Source: MWBF01 sp964614645
Lineage (GTDB): Bacteria; Chloroflexota; Anaerolineae; CG2-30-64-16
DNA: 26,669 nucleotides
Direction of reading: 5' to 3'
Assembly: GCA_964614645.1 (NCBI GenBank)
Contig: CAZTMA010000066.1
Coordinates: forward strand, 1-26,669
The notes beneath the pieces were generated by a model that had not been told where the DNA came from, made no database searches, and saw only the letters and a list, made by a program, of their open reading frames with translations. Below, piece after piece: positions 7,562 to 15,120 of this stretch; position 1 is the first letter of the stretch; the number at the start of each line of letters is the position of its first letter. The position numbers were made by a program, and so were the translations under genes.

Positions 7562-8901
7562 CAGTGCGCCTCCGCTTGCGGGCCGGGTGCGGCTGCCGCG
7601 GGCGCCGAGTCGCGCGCCGGCTCCGCCTGGCCCCCGCCGCCATCGTTGATCTGTCCGCTGAGCCTGCCGCTCAACGGCCACCTGGTTGACTTAATGAAAC
7701 CCCACTCACGGCCGCCCAGGAGGCCCTGCTGGCGAAGCAGCATGATGATGAGCAGCGCCAGGGCATAGATTACGAAGCGCCATCCCTCGCCACCCTGGGG
7801 CAGAACGGTCGGCAGCACATAGAACAGCAGGATGCCCCAGACGAAGCTCGCCAGCACTGTCCCCGTGACGCTGCCCAGCCCGCCAAATACGATGATGATG
7901 AGCGGGTCGAAAGACTTGACGAAGTTGAAGGTGGACGGGTGCAGGAAGCCTTCCTGGTGCGCGAAGAGCGACCCGGCGAGTCCTGCAAAGAAGCTGCCGA
8001 TGACGAAGGCGAGCGTTTTGTACTGCGTCGTGTCCACGCCCATCGTCTTGGCCGCGATTTCGTCTTCGCGAATCGAGATCATCGCGCGGCCGTGGGACGA
8101 GTCCAGCAGGTTGCGCGTGATCACTATCACGGCCAGCAGGAACACAAACACCCAGAACAACGTGGTGAGCGTGGGGATGCCGACCATGCCGCGCGAGCCC
8201 TTCATCTCCGGGAAGACCTTGTCGGAGTTGTTCGCGAGCACGAAGACGACCATGGTCAGGCCGAGGGTCGCGATGCCGAAATAGTCGCCGCCCAGCTTGA
8301 GCACCGGCTGGCCGAACAGGTAGCTGATGAGGCCCGCAATCGCACCGGCGCACAGCGTGGCAAGCACGAACACAATCTGCATGCTGACCGCCGGCGGCAG
8401 CAGGCCGAGAACTGCGTCGACGGGACCGGTCAGCAGACCAGCCAGCAGCACGCTCGCCCCGACGGCCGCGCCCGTGCCGAGCAGGTAGAGCGTGAAGCGT
8501 GACATCTCGTCCATGAAGGAGAGCCGAACGCGCAGCAGGCGGCTGATGAGGCTGTAGACCAGTGCCAGCAGCAGGACGGCGGCCAACACGAAGAGCAGCG
8601 CCGAGCTGTCGCCCCGATTCCAGCGGTAGGTAATATCTGCCGCGGTGTAAGCCCCGATGGCGTACAGGCCCCACTGGCCGAGCGAGAACTGCCCGTTGAA
8701 CCCGTAGATCAGGTTCAGGCCCAGCGCGACGATCGCCATGACGCCCGACGAGAGGAAGATGCGCTGAGCGTAGGCGCCGCCGATGGTGCTGATGACCGGG
8801 ATATCGAACCGACTGAGGGCGAAGAAGCCCTGGATGAGCACAAAAACGCCGGCGGCAATGAGCCAGAACCAGAGCGATTGGCCGAGAAAACGGTGTTTCA
8901 T
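7561..8901 (-). CDS. livM: Branched-chain amino-acid ABC transporter permease LivM
   Basis: A 446-residue inner-membrane permease. The N-terminal hallmark ALGLNLIYGFNGQFSLGQWG is at about residues 58-77. The cytoplasmic coupling loop REDEIAAKTMGVDTTQYKTL precedes the GLAGSLFAH segment. It pairs with LivH to form the channel. It is longer than many LivM proteins because of an extra hydrophobic stretch (about residues 140-190) and a 40-residue C-terminal Gly/Pro/Ala-rich tail ending in GPQAEAH that looks disordered. ATG at 8901 has GGGAG 5 nt upstream and follows livH by 10 nt. livG overlaps its stop. Confidence 0.95.
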   Translation of the reverse strand: MKHRFLGQSLWFWLIAAGVFVLIQGFFALSRFDIPVISTIGGAYAQRIFLSSGVMAIVALGLNLIYGFNGQFSLGQWGLYAIGAYTAADITYRWNRGDSSALLFVLAAVLLLALVYSLISRLLRVRLSFMDEMSRFTLYLLGTGAAVGASVLLAGLLTGPVDAVLGLLPPAVSMQIVFVLATLCAGAIAGLISYLFGQPVLKLGGDYFGIATLGLTMVVFVLANNSDKVFPEMKGSRGMVGIPTLTTLFWVFVFLLAVIVITRNLLDSSHGRAMISIREDEIAAKTMGVDTTQYKTLAFVIGSFFAGLAGSLFAHQEGFLHPSTFNFVKSFDPLIIIVFGGLGSVTGTVLASFVWGILLFYVLPTVLPQGGEGWRFVIYALALLIIMLLRQQGLLGGREWGFIKSTRWPLSGRLSGQINDGGGGQAEPARDSAPAAAAPGPQAEAH

Positions 8902-8911
8902 GCAGGCTCCC

Positions 8912-10000
8912 TTACACCTTGTCGCTTTGCGGCTCGCCGAAGAGGCCCTGGGGCCGAATCAGGAGGACCAGAATCAGGATGCCGAAGGCGATGGCGTCAC
9001 GCATGGTCGATGACAGCGCGTGCGCGCTGAGCGCTTCGGCCTGGCCGATAATCAGCCCGCCGACAAATGCGCCGGGGATGCTGCCGATGCCGCCCAGGAC
9101 GGCAGCCACAAAGGCCTTCAAGCCGGGCATGATGCCCATGAAAGTATAGATCTGTGGGTACGCCACCGCGTAGAGCACACTGGCAATAGCCGCCAAGCCT
9201 GCGCCGATCACAAAGGTGAAGGTAATAATCGCATCGATGTTGATGCCCATCAGCCCTGCGGTTGGCTTGTCGAACGAGGTCGCGCGCATGGCCTTGCCCA
9301 TCTTGGTGCGGAGCACGATCCACTGCAGCAGCAGCAGGGCGACCAGTGCCGTGGCGATCACGATCAGGGTAATATTGGAGAAGCGCACGCCTGCAACCTC
9401 GAAGCTGGCCGCCGCCAGCGGCCGCTGGTAGGTGACGTAGTTCGACGTGAAGACGAACGGGAGCGCGCCGAAATATTCCAGGAAGAAAGACACGCCGATG
9501 GCCGTGATGAGGGCTGCAATGCGGGGGGCATTCCGCAGCGGCTTGTAGGCCACGCGTTCGATGACGGCCACCATGAAGGCACAGACCAACATCGAGAGGG
9601 CCACGACGAGCAGCGTGCCAAGCAATGAAGACAGGCCCGCAGGCATTTCCCCGAAGATACGCTCCGGCAACTTGTTCACGTTGTAGCGCGTGATGGCATA
9701 GTAGCTCACGAACGCGCCCACCATAAAAACGTCGCCGTGAGCGAAGTTGATCAACCTGACGATGCCATAAACCATCGTGTAGCCCAGCGCAATGAGGGCA
9801 TACATGAAGCCCAACTGGAGGCCGTTGATGACCTGTTCGACAAAGAGGGTAGGCTTGGCCACCAGGCTGCGGCCCAGGATGAAGAGGGCACCGACGCCGA
9901 GGACGGCCAGGAAAGCCCAGCCCAACCCCGAACGGGCAAGACGGGGGACAGCCTGGGGGTCGCGAGCAGGCCCACTCGGCTGGACAAGCGTTTTCTGCAT
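8912..10000 (-). CDS. livH: Branched-chain amino-acid ABC transporter permease LivH
   Basis: A 362-residue inner-membrane permease of the HAAT family. The diagnostic segment GFMYALIALGYTMVYGIVRLINFAHGD lies at about residues 65-91. It continues with about eight helices and the coupling loop KMGKAMRATSFDKPTAGLMGI. A hydrophilic N-terminal extension of about 28 residues precedes the first helix. ATG at 10000 is supported by GAGG 7 nt upstream. A 135-bp spacer with two hairpins separates it from livJ, probably setting the ratio of binding protein to permease. Confidence 0.95.
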   Translation of the reverse strand: MQKTLVQPSGPARDPQAVPRLARSGLGWAFLAVLGVGALFILGRSLVAKPTLFVEQVINGLQLGFMYALIALGYTMVYGIVRLINFAHGDVFMVGAFVSYYAITRYNVNKLPERIFGEMPAGLSSLLGTLLVVALSMLVCAFMVAVIERVAYKPLRNAPRIAALITAIGVSFFLEYFGALPFVFTSNYVTYQRPLAAASFEVAGVRFSNITLIVIATALVALLLLQWIVLRTKMGKAMRATSFDKPTAGLMGINIDAIITFTFVIGAGLAAIASVLYAVAYPQIYTFMGIMPGLKAFVAAVLGGIGSIPGAFVGGLIIGQAEALSAHALSSTMRDAIAFGILILVLLIRPQGLFGEPQSDKV

Positions 10001-10023
10001 TGCTGCACCTCGATACGTGGCAC

Positions 10024-10069
10024 GCCGCCTGAAGCGAGTGCACTTGCAAGAGACTCAGCTTCAGGCGGC
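10024..10069 (-). promoter_or_regulatory. Stem-loop between livJ and livH
   Basis: Perfect 12-bp arms (GCCGCCTGAAGC at 10024-10035 and its complement at 10058-10069) flank a 22-nt loop in the transcribed spacer. No U tract follows. Such spacers often stabilise the upstream binding-protein message or attenuate read-through; here that is inference. Confidence 0.6.
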
Positions 10070-10087
10070 TACCGGGTCAACAGTGGG

Positions 10088-10123
10088 GGTTCAGGATCGG
10101 CGCTTGAACGTCCACCCTGAACC
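10088..10123 (-). promoter_or_regulatory. Second stem-loop immediately after livJ
   Basis: GGTTCAGG (10088-10095) pairs with CCTGAACC (10116-10123) across 20 nt. This lies 13 nt beyond the livJ stop on the minus strand and is a candidate partial terminator or 3'-end protector. Confidence 0.5.
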
Positions 10124-10135
10124 GGGGTACGTCAT

Positions 10136-11374
10136 TTAGGGCGCGACGAACTTGACGAACTCGGTCTTGCCCCCGGTGACGGCGGTGACGGCCGCAGCCT
10201 TGATCGGGTTGCCGAACTCATCCATCGTGATTTCGCCGGAGATGCCTTCGACCTTGACCTTCAGCATGGCGTCCTTGACGACCGTCGGGTCGGCAGTGTC
10301 CGCATCCTCGATGGCCTGCATCAGCATGTTGGCCGCGTCGTAGGCCAGGACGGCCAGCGCGTCAGGCGCCGCGCCGAACTTCTCGGTGTACTTCGTGATG
10401 AAGTCCTGCACGACCGGGCGGGGATCGGCGGGCGAGTAGTGGTTGGAGAAGAAGCCGCCGTCCATGGCCGTCAGGTCCAGCTCGGGCGAATCCCAACCGT
10501 CGCCACCCATCATGATCGCGGTGATGCCGCGCTCACGGGCCTGGGTGCCGATCAGGCTGACCTTGTTGTAGTAGTCAGGCAGGAACATGACATCGACGTT
10601 CGCATCCTGCACCTTGGAGAGGAGCACGCTGAAGTCGGTGTCATCCTTGTTGTAGGCCTCGTACACGGCTACCGTGCCGCCCAGCTTCTCGTAGGCGGCC
10701 TTGATGTATTCGCCCAGGCCGCGAACGTAGTCGTTGCCTTGATCGTAGAGGATGGCCGCCGTCTTCAGGCCCTTGTCGGTGTAGGCGAAGGTGGCGAGGA
10801 CGTCACCCTGGAACGGGTCGAGGAAGCACGCGCGGAAGGTGTAGGGCTTGTGCTTGCCGGACTCGTCCACGGTCACGGCCGGGTTGGTCGAGGTGGGGCT
10901 GATCTGGAGCACATTCTTGGCATTGGCAACTTCGGACACCGGGATAGAGGCGCTGGAGCAGACCTCACCGATGATGAAGCCGACCTTATCCTGCTCGATG
11001 ACCTTGGTCGCCTGGTTCCTGGCTTCTTGGGCATCGCAGCGGGAGTCGCCGACGATCCATTCGACCTGCTGACCGTTGACGCCGCCCTTTTCGTTCCATT
11101 CCTGCAGGGCCAGCTCGGAGCCTTGCTTGCTCGACAGCCCGAAGGTTGCCACGTCACCCGTCATGGGGAAGAGCAGGGCGACCTTGACCGGCTCGCCGGC
11201 TGCTTCGGCTGCGGGTTGTTCGGCTGCGGGTTGTTCGGCCGCAGGTTGCTCGGCGGCGGGTTGTTCTGCGGCAGGCTGCTCGGCAGCGGGCGCAGGCGTG
11301 GCCGCGGGCTGGGCGCACGAAGTCACGACGACAACTAACAGGACCAGAATACTGAGAATCCGCATGGTTCGCAT
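10136..11374 (-). CDS. livJ: Branched-chain amino-acid-type ABC transporter substrate-binding lipoprotein
   Basis: A predicted 412-residue lipoprotein that captures the ligand outside the membrane and delivers it to LivHM. The signal helix ends in VVVTSC (Cys20 if translation starts at 11374). A linker with five AAEQP-type repeats follows, then a type I periplasmic-binding fold (Peripla_BP_6) starting VKVALLFPMTGDVATFG. The ligand could be leucine/isoleucine/valine, another amino acid, amides or urea; the sequence alone does not decide. ATG at 11374 is 9 nt after GGAGG; ATG at 11380 (3 nt after it) is an alternative two residues longer. It is first in the operon, after a leader of about 260 nt. 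Confidence 0.92.
   Translation of the reverse strand: MRTMRILSILVLLVVVVTSCAQPAATPAPAAEQPAAEQPAAEQPAAEQPAAEQPAAEAAGEPVKVALLFPMTGDVATFGLSSKQGSELALQEWNEKGGVNGQQVEWIVGDSRCDAQEARNQATKVIEQDKVGFIIGEVCSSASIPVSEVANAKNVLQISPTSTNPAVTVDESGKHKPYTFRACFLDPFQGDVLATFAYTDKGLKTAAILYDQGNDYVRGLGEYIKAAYEKLGGTVAVYEAYNKDDTDFSVLLSKVQDANVDVMFLPDYYNKVSLIGTQARERGITAIMMGGDGWDSPELDLTAMDGGFFSNHYSPADPRPVVQDFITKYTEKFGAAPDALAVLAYDAANMLMQAIEDADTADPTVVKDAMLKVKVEGISGEITMDEFGNPIKAAAVTAVTGGKTEFVKFVAP
11208..11282 (-). repeat. 15-bp tandem repeat encoding the livJ linker
   Basis: Five consecutive 15-bp units (plus strand GCTGCGGGTTGTTCG and variants) encode Ala-Ala-Glu-Gln-Pro. Third-position changes between units show the peptide is conserved more than the DNA. 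Copy number is likely to vary between strains, changing linker length. Confidence 0.9.
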
Positions 11375-11521
11375 TTTCATTCTCCTCCGAAAACATGATT
11401 GGGGGCCAGGGCAGATTAGAGCTGCTGCCATACACAACACTGCGGTGAGATAGACTGGTTCCGGCTGAATTGGCGATCACCTCCTGTAAAATGTCAACGG
11501 GAGTGATTTCCAGATCCATCA

Positions 11522-11557
11522 GGGTAGTCCCCGGGGGGAAACCCATGGGGACTACCC
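11522..11557 (-). promoter_or_regulatory. Strong hairpin in the livJ leader
   Basis: Perfect 11-bp arms GGGTAGTCCCC (11522-11532) and GGGGACTACCC (11547-11557) flank a 14-nt loop. On the transcript it lies about 80 nt after the predicted start site and about 140 nt before the livJ start codon. There is no following U tract, so a plain terminator is unlikely. Confidence 0.6.
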
Positions 11558-11644
11558 CAGGCCAACATCAGCGTTGCAAGACCTGGTCGACACGCGAGGC
11601 TCTGAGAGGAACGATACTGGATCGTATCAACAAACTAGGGGATG

Positions 11645-11673
11645 ATTATAATGAGGTCCTGTGCTGCTGTCAA
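11645..11673 (-). promoter_or_regulatory. Consensus sigma70-type promoter of the liv operon
   Basis: On the minus strand TTGACA (11673-11668) and TATAAT (11650-11645) are separated by exactly 17 bp, a perfect housekeeping promoter. The predicted start is near 11638, giving a leader of about 260 nt to livJ. Confidence 0.85.
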
Positions 11674-11798
11674 GCAGCCAGAATTGCCCAAAGGGAGGAT
11701 AAGTGTCACCAGACGGCGAAATACTGTTTTCTGGTTTGTGGCTTTCTGGTGATCTCACGCAGGGAGCGTTGCTTGGATGCCTTCTGCAGATTCCGCTG

Positions 11799-11829
11799 TT
11801 TGACACGGAGACGGCGGACCGCCTATAAT
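11799..11829 (+). promoter_or_regulatory. Promoter of the small membrane protein gene
   Basis: TTGACA (11799-11804) and TATAAT (11824-11829) are separated by 19 bp, slightly long. The -10 lies 34 nt before the ATG at 11864, and GGAGG lies in between. Confidence 0.7.
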
Positions 11830-11863
11830 CAGTTCTGGAATTCCCCACGGAGGTATATCCAGT

Positions 11864-12262
11864 ATGGCACGCCGGCCTCTTTATACCCGCCTGGCAATCA
11901 GCGTCATCCTCATTTTGCAGCTTATCCCGCTGCTGCTGTTCCCGCCCAGCTTACTTGGCGGCAACTCGCAGATGTGGTGGCTCCCTGCGCTGCTCGTCAT
12001 CATGGTCGTGGTGGCCGATGTGCAGCTTTTCGTGCGCCCGTCGACCTCGCCCGCGCCCTGGTATCTGCTCTCCTTCGCCCAAGGCGTCAACATCATCAGC
12101 CGCTTGATGATGCTGTGGGCCAACAGCTCGACCGCCCAGGGCGAGACGACTCTGCTCAACTGGGGCTATATCCTGTTGAATGTCGTGGCCATAGCTATGT
12201 CGATGTGGCTGCTGGTCTACCTGGAGAAGCCGCAGGTGCGTGAGGGCCTGCTGCCGGCGTAG
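11864..12262 (+). CDS. Small integral membrane protein, function unknown
   Basis: A 132-residue protein with about four predicted membrane helices (approximately residues 10-30, 38-57, 65-88 and 98-122) and a short charged C-terminus. No catalytic motif or domain is recognised. ATG at 11864 has GGAGG 10 nt upstream and a good promoter. It is monocistronic and converges on the bactofilin gene. Its TAG is followed 4 nt later by the first arm of a family D inverted repeat. It could be an accessory or sensory membrane protein, but nothing in the sequence supports a specific role. Confidence 0.8.
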   Translation: MARRPLYTRLAISVILILQLIPLLLFPPSLLGGNSQMWWLPALLVIMVVVADVQLFVRPSTSPAPWYLLSFAQGVNIISRLMMLWANSSTAQGETTLLNWGYILLNVVAIAMSMWLLVYLEKPQVREGLLPA

Positions 12263-12266
12263 AAGA

Positions 12267-12428
12267 GCCACAGAGAGCACTGAGGACGCCAGGGCAATTG
12301 TTTGCGAGGTGCGGAGTGGAGCGTCCTCAGACGCGGAACGGGCTTGGTGTTGGCGGAGTCCGCATTTGAGAATGCGGACTCCGCGCGAAATCGACGAAAC
12401 GCTCAATGTCCTCTGGGTGCTCTGTGGC
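12267..12428. repeat. Family D inverted repeat between convergent genes, with nested family A
   Basis: The arms GCCACAGAGAGCAC...GAGGAC (12267-12287) and GTCCTC...GTGCTCTGTGGC (12408-12428) match imperfectly in inverted orientation. They start 4 nt after one stop codon and end 5 nt before the other. A family A copy (12311-12386) lies inside. GCCACAGAG-type repeats are widespread in some Chloroflexota; that statement is from memory. Confidence 0.75.
12311..12386. repeat. Family A copy nested in family D
   Basis: Begins GCGGAGTGGAGCGTCCTCAG and ends in a perfect 14-bp hairpin with a TGAG loop (arms 12353-12366 and 12371-12384, GCGGAGTCCGCATT). The first half-hairpin is degraded (GCGTCCTCAGACGCGG). 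Confidence 0.88.
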
Positions 12429-12433
12429 AATGT

Positions 12434-12853
12434 CTATTCGTCTGCTACCGGAATCTGTTCGCCCGGCGCAGGGCGGTCGAGCAGCAGCGGCTCCTCGCCG
12501 GCGGTCTGGCGCATGACCAACTGGCCGTCGAAATGCGCGCCTTCGTCGAGCAGGAACGAGGCCACGTTGACCACGCCCCACAGCCGCCCGCCCTCCAGCA
12601 GCTCCACCCGGTCTGCGGTGATTGTCCCCTTATAAGCCCCGGCCACGGATACGGTGCGGGCGCGAATATCGGCCATCACGCGGGCGCCTTCCGTGATCAG
12701 CACGTTGCCCAGCGTCTCAATCTCGCCGCCTTCCACCGTGCCGTCCAGACGGATGCTGCCGTCACAGCGCAGCTTGCCCTCGAATGTAGCGCGGGGGCCG
12801 ATTACCACTTCGATCTGGTCCGGCGCAGGCCGGGCTTCACGTCTGAATAACAT
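12434..12853 (-). CDS. Bactofilin-type polymer-forming cytoskeletal protein
   Basis: A 139-residue protein of the bactofilin family (formerly DUF583). The central beta-helix repeat region (about residues 17-110) shows the Gly/Val-rich rungs typical of the family: TFEGKLRCDGSIRLDGTVEG, then GARVMADIRARTVSVAGAYKG. Flanking tails are short and Pro-rich. Bactofilins self-assemble without nucleotides and act in cell shape, polarity or envelope patterning. ATG at 12853 has GGGAG about 10 nt upstream. It is the last gene of a probable prs-DUF4446-bactofilin unit, separated from the DUF4446 gene by a family B palindrome. Confidence 0.9.
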   Translation of the reverse strand: MLFRREARPAPDQIEVVIGPRATFEGKLRCDGSIRLDGTVEGGEIETLGNVLITEGARVMADIRARTVSVAGAYKGTITADRVELLEGGRLWGVVNVASFLLDEGAHFDGQLVMRQTAGEEPLLLDRPAPGEQIPVADE

Positions 12854-12877
12854 GGACGATAGTCTCCCTGCTGAGGG

Positions 12878-12940
12878 TTTGTAGTGGGCGCTTGAGCGCC
12901 ATGGGTTCGATCGATGGGGCGCTGAAGCACCTGCTACGAA
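12878..12940. repeat. Family B palindrome, degenerate copy (DUF4446 stop)
   Basis: The arms at 12878-12900 and 12918-12940 (plus strand GTAGTGGGCGCTTGAGCGCC and GGCGCTGAAGCACCTGCTAC cores) are imperfect complements of each other. They are clearly related to the perfect copy at 15114-15172. The DUF4446 stop TAG (12936-12934) lies inside the TTCGTAG end of one arm. Confidence 0.85.
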
Positions 12941-13443
12941 AGGCTGTGCCCGTTGTGCTTTGCCTTGTCAATGACCTGTTGTTCTTCGGCGGTGAGCGGA
13001 TAGACCGACTCCCAGCCGATGAGGGCCTTGCCATACACGCGGGTGACATCCCGGCTGTGCAGGCTGCTCAGCACGACGCCGTTGCCCTCCAGGTCGGCCA
13101 GCGCGAGCGCGAAGCTCTGGTCGCCGCCGGTCTCGCGGAAGGGATTGAAGCGCAGGAAGCCCAGCTGCTGGATATGGGACCGGCTGGCCTGCTCCAGGCG
13201 ACGGGCCCGCGCATCGGTCTCTTCCACGCACGCCAGTGCGCCGCGCAGTTCAGCCATGTGGCTGTGCAGCACTTCTTCCAGGTTGCCGCTTTCGGCCCCG
13301 GCAGTGAGCAGTTGATAACCCTTTTCCAGCTTCTGCAGCCGCCTGTAAAGCCAGACCACCCCGGCCAACGCCGCCAGGAGGAGCACCAACAAGACGCCAA
13401 GAATCGGCCCGATATAGGCCAACAGCCAATTGTACAAACTCAC
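12934..13443 (-). CDS. DUF4446 family membrane-anchored protein
   Basis: A 169-residue protein with one N-terminal membrane helix (about residues 10-33). A coiled-coil-like segment follows (about 34-95), then the DUF4446 domain: LGFLRFNPFRETGGDQSFAL and NGVVLSSLHSRDVTRVYGKA, the most recognisable stretches of that family. Function is unknown; homologues are common near chromosome-partition and cell-envelope genes in Firmicutes and Chloroflexota. GTG at 13443 is the start, with GAGG 9 nt upstream, 6 nt after the prs stop. The final codons TCG TAG are part of a family B repeat. Confidence 0.85.
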   Translation of the reverse strand: MSLYNWLLAYIGPILGVLLVLLLAALAGVVWLYRRLQKLEKGYQLLTAGAESGNLEEVLHSHMAELRGALACVEETDARARRLEQASRSHIQQLGFLRFNPFRETGGDQSFALALADLEGNGVVLSSLHSRDVTRVYGKALIGWESVYPLTAEEQQVIDKAKHNGHSLS

Positions 13444-13449
13444 GAACTA

Positions 13450-14409
13450 CTACCCTCGTGCTTTCTCGATTAAGTCACCGATGGATGAACCGACGTGGAT
13501 GCGCCAGATGACCTGAGCCAGCAGGTCCGCCACCGAACAAATCTCGATCTTGGGGTGATTGCGGATATGCTCCGGCTGGCAAATGGTGTCTGAGATGACG
13601 AGTTTCTTGATGTTGGGATTTTCGAGCCGGGCCAGCGCGCTGTCCAGCAGCACCCCGTGGGTGATCGCCAGGTAAATCTCGGGCCGGGCGCCCGCCGCGA
13701 CCAACTCATTGACCTCGTCGAGCACGCTGCCGCCCGCAATGACATCATCGATGATGATGGGAATCTTGCCCTTGATGTCACCGACGACGTGGGAGACCTT
13801 CGTTTTCTCGAAGCTTTCCCGCCGCTTGTGCATCAGCACCAGGGGCAGGCCCAGGTATTCGGCGTAGCGGCTGGCGAACTTGGCGCGACCCACGTCGGGT
13901 GAGACAATCGCGGCCTCGGCAAACTCGGGTTTCTTGAAATAATCGGCCAGCGAGGTCAGCGCGCTCAGCGGGTCCACCGGCACGTCGAAAAAGGCCTGGG
14001 TCGCCGCCGCGTGGACGTCGAAATACACGACGCGCGCAACGCCGAGCGTCTCCAGCATCTTGGCGACCACTTTGGCGCTGATGGCCTCGCGCCCGCGGGC
14101 CATGCGCTCCTGGCGGCCATAGGGATAGTACGGCACCACCGCGGTAATCTCATGCGCAGAGGCCCGGCGGAACGCATCCACGTAGAACAGCAGCTCCATG
14201 AGGTTATCATTCACGGGCCGCGAGCAAGGTTGGATGATGAAAACATCCTGGTCACGCACCACCTCATCAATCATCACGTGCGTCTCACTGTCTTTGAGAG
14301 GAGTGGTGGTGCAGCGGCCCAACGGGGTATTCAGGATGTGTGCGACAGCCTCGGCGAGCGGGCGATTAGCTGACCCTGCGAAAATGCGCAGGGGGTGATG
14401 CGTGCCCAT
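13450..14409 (-). CDS. prs: Ribose-phosphate pyrophosphokinase (PRPP synthase), divergent
   Basis: A 319-residue cytosolic enzyme making PRPP from ribose 5-phosphate and ATP, for nucleotide, His and Trp synthesis. It has the tandem-Rossmann architecture, with the family segments SRPVNDNLMELL (63-74), VVPYYPYGRQER (91-102), DVHAAATQAFFD (131-142, with the catalytic-region His133), SPDVG (170-174) and HKRR (194-197). The ribose-phosphate loop reads DDVIAGGSV (221-229), where canonical enzymes have DDMIDTGGT, so a conserved Asp and two Thr are missing. Activity is probable but the loop is unusual. ATG at 14409 has GGAGG 5 nt upstream. It is divergent from rdgB. Confidence 0.92.
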   Translation of the reverse strand: MGTHHPLRIFAGSANRPLAEAVAHILNTPLGRCTTTPLKDSETHVMIDEVVRDQDVFIIQPCSRPVNDNLMELLFYVDAFRRASAHEITAVVPYYPYGRQERMARGREAISAKVVAKMLETLGVARVVYFDVHAAATQAFFDVPVDPLSALTSLADYFKKPEFAEAAIVSPDVGRAKFASRYAEYLGLPLVLMHKRRESFEKTKVSHVVGDIKGKIPIIIDDVIAGGSVLDEVNELVAAGARPEIYLAITHGVLLDSALARLENPNIKKLVISDTICQPEHIRNHPKIEICSVADLLAQVIWRIHVGSSIGDLIEKARG

Positions 14410-14441
14410 GGCTTCCTCCGCTTGCTTGGGTAAGTGGGCCT

Positions 14442-14470
14442 ATGATAGCATCTAGGGCCATTCGTGGCAA
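14442..14470 (-). promoter_or_regulatory. Promoter of prs
   Basis: On the minus strand TTGCCA (14470-14465) and TATCAT (14447-14442) are spaced 17 bp apart. The -10 lies about 32 nt before the prs ATG. Confidence 0.7.
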
Positions 14471-14508
14471 AAGCCGGATGGCTAAATGCAAGAATACGAG
14501 GGAAGATG

Positions 14509-15120
14509 ATGCGCAAGCTGTTGGTTGCAACGCATAACCAGGGCAAGGTGCGTGAGTATCGCGAGCTCCTGGCGGATCTGCCGCTGGAGGTGACGTATCT
14601 CGATGCGGAGGGGATCATCGTCGATGTGGAAGAGACGGGCGCCACCTTCGCAGAGAACGCCGTCCTCAAGGCGCAGTTCTATGCCGGGTTGAGCGGGCTG
14701 TGGACGTGGGCCGACGATTCCGGCCTGATTGTGGATGCCCTGGGCGGAGCTCCCGGCGTCTACTCGGCGCGCTATGCCGGGCCGGGCGCGAGCGATGCGG
14801 ATCGCTATCGCAAGTTGTTGGACGCACTGGCGGCCGTGCCCTGGGCAGAGCGGACCGCGCGTTTCTGTTGTACGGTCGCGCTGGCCCGGCCGGAGACAGA
14901 AGGTGGCCTGGTGGAAACGGCAGACGGCGCGTGCGAGGGCGTCATCGCGTTCGGGCCGGCCGGCAGCAACGGCTTCGGCTATGACCCGGTGTTCTACATG
15001 CCGGAACACGGTGCAACGATGGCACAGCTTGACGCGGAAGTAAAGAATCGCATCAGCCACCGGGCCCGCGCGGCTGCTGCCGCGGCGCCGCTGTTGGGGC
15101 GGTGGACATCCGGTTCGTAG
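14509..15120 (+). CDS. rdgB: XTP/dITP diphosphatase (non-canonical purine NTP pyrophosphatase)
   Basis: A 203-residue HAM1/RdgB enzyme hydrolysing dITP, XTP and related deaminated nucleotides to monophosphates, which keeps them out of DNA and RNA. The family motifs are in order: N-terminal LLVATHNQGKVRE (4-16), TGATFAENA (43-51), WADDSGLIVDALGGAPGVYSAR (67-88), then GFGYDPVF and KNRISHRARA near the C-terminus. ATG at 14509 is preferred because GAGGG ends 6 nt upstream; ATG at 14506 is possible. It is divergent from prs, a sensible pairing for purine pool control. Its last codons (TCG TAG) lie in the family B palindrome. Confidence 0.95.
   Translation: MRKLLVATHNQGKVREYRELLADLPLEVTYLDAEGIIVDVEETGATFAENAVLKAQFYAGLSGLWTWADDSGLIVDALGGAPGVYSARYAGPGASDADRYRKLLDALAAVPWAERTARFCCTVALARPETEGGLVETADGACEGVIAFGPAGSNGFGYDPVFYMPEHGATMAQLDAEVKNRISHRARAAAAAAPLLGRWTSGS

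Larger units (their letters stand above)
11381..11863. other. Gene-free interval: livJ leader and divergent promoters
   Basis: No convincing gene lies here. It holds the livJ leader on the minus strand (about 11638 to 11375), the livJ promoter, and on the plus strand the promoter of the small membrane protein gene. The leader contains one strong hairpin (11522-11557). It matched no riboswitch or T-box class I know. The minus strand also carries AGGAGGTGATC (11484-11474), which matches the 16S anti-Shine-Dalgarno very well. Confidence 0.7.

Noticed and set aside
7562..7681. Longer livG start at 7681
   Set aside because: This would overlap livM by 120 bp and add a head of Arg/Gly-rich residues; ATG at 7561 has a proper ribosome site and homologous N-terminus.
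11474..11484. Match to the 3' end of 16S rRNA (GATCACCTCCT)
   Set aside because: Only 11 bases, with no other rRNA sequence around; it is better seen as a Shine-Dalgarno-like string on the minus strand.
11154..11546. Possible leader peptide or extra gene before livJ on the minus strand
   Set aside because: It overlaps livJ by more than 200 bp in another frame and becomes Arg/Cys-rich there. The first 25 codons look protein-like but have no good ribosome site at the start.
11381..11640. T-box or known riboswitch in the livJ leader
   Set aside because: No T-box AGGGTGGNACCGCG motif and no core of a riboswitch class I can recognise.
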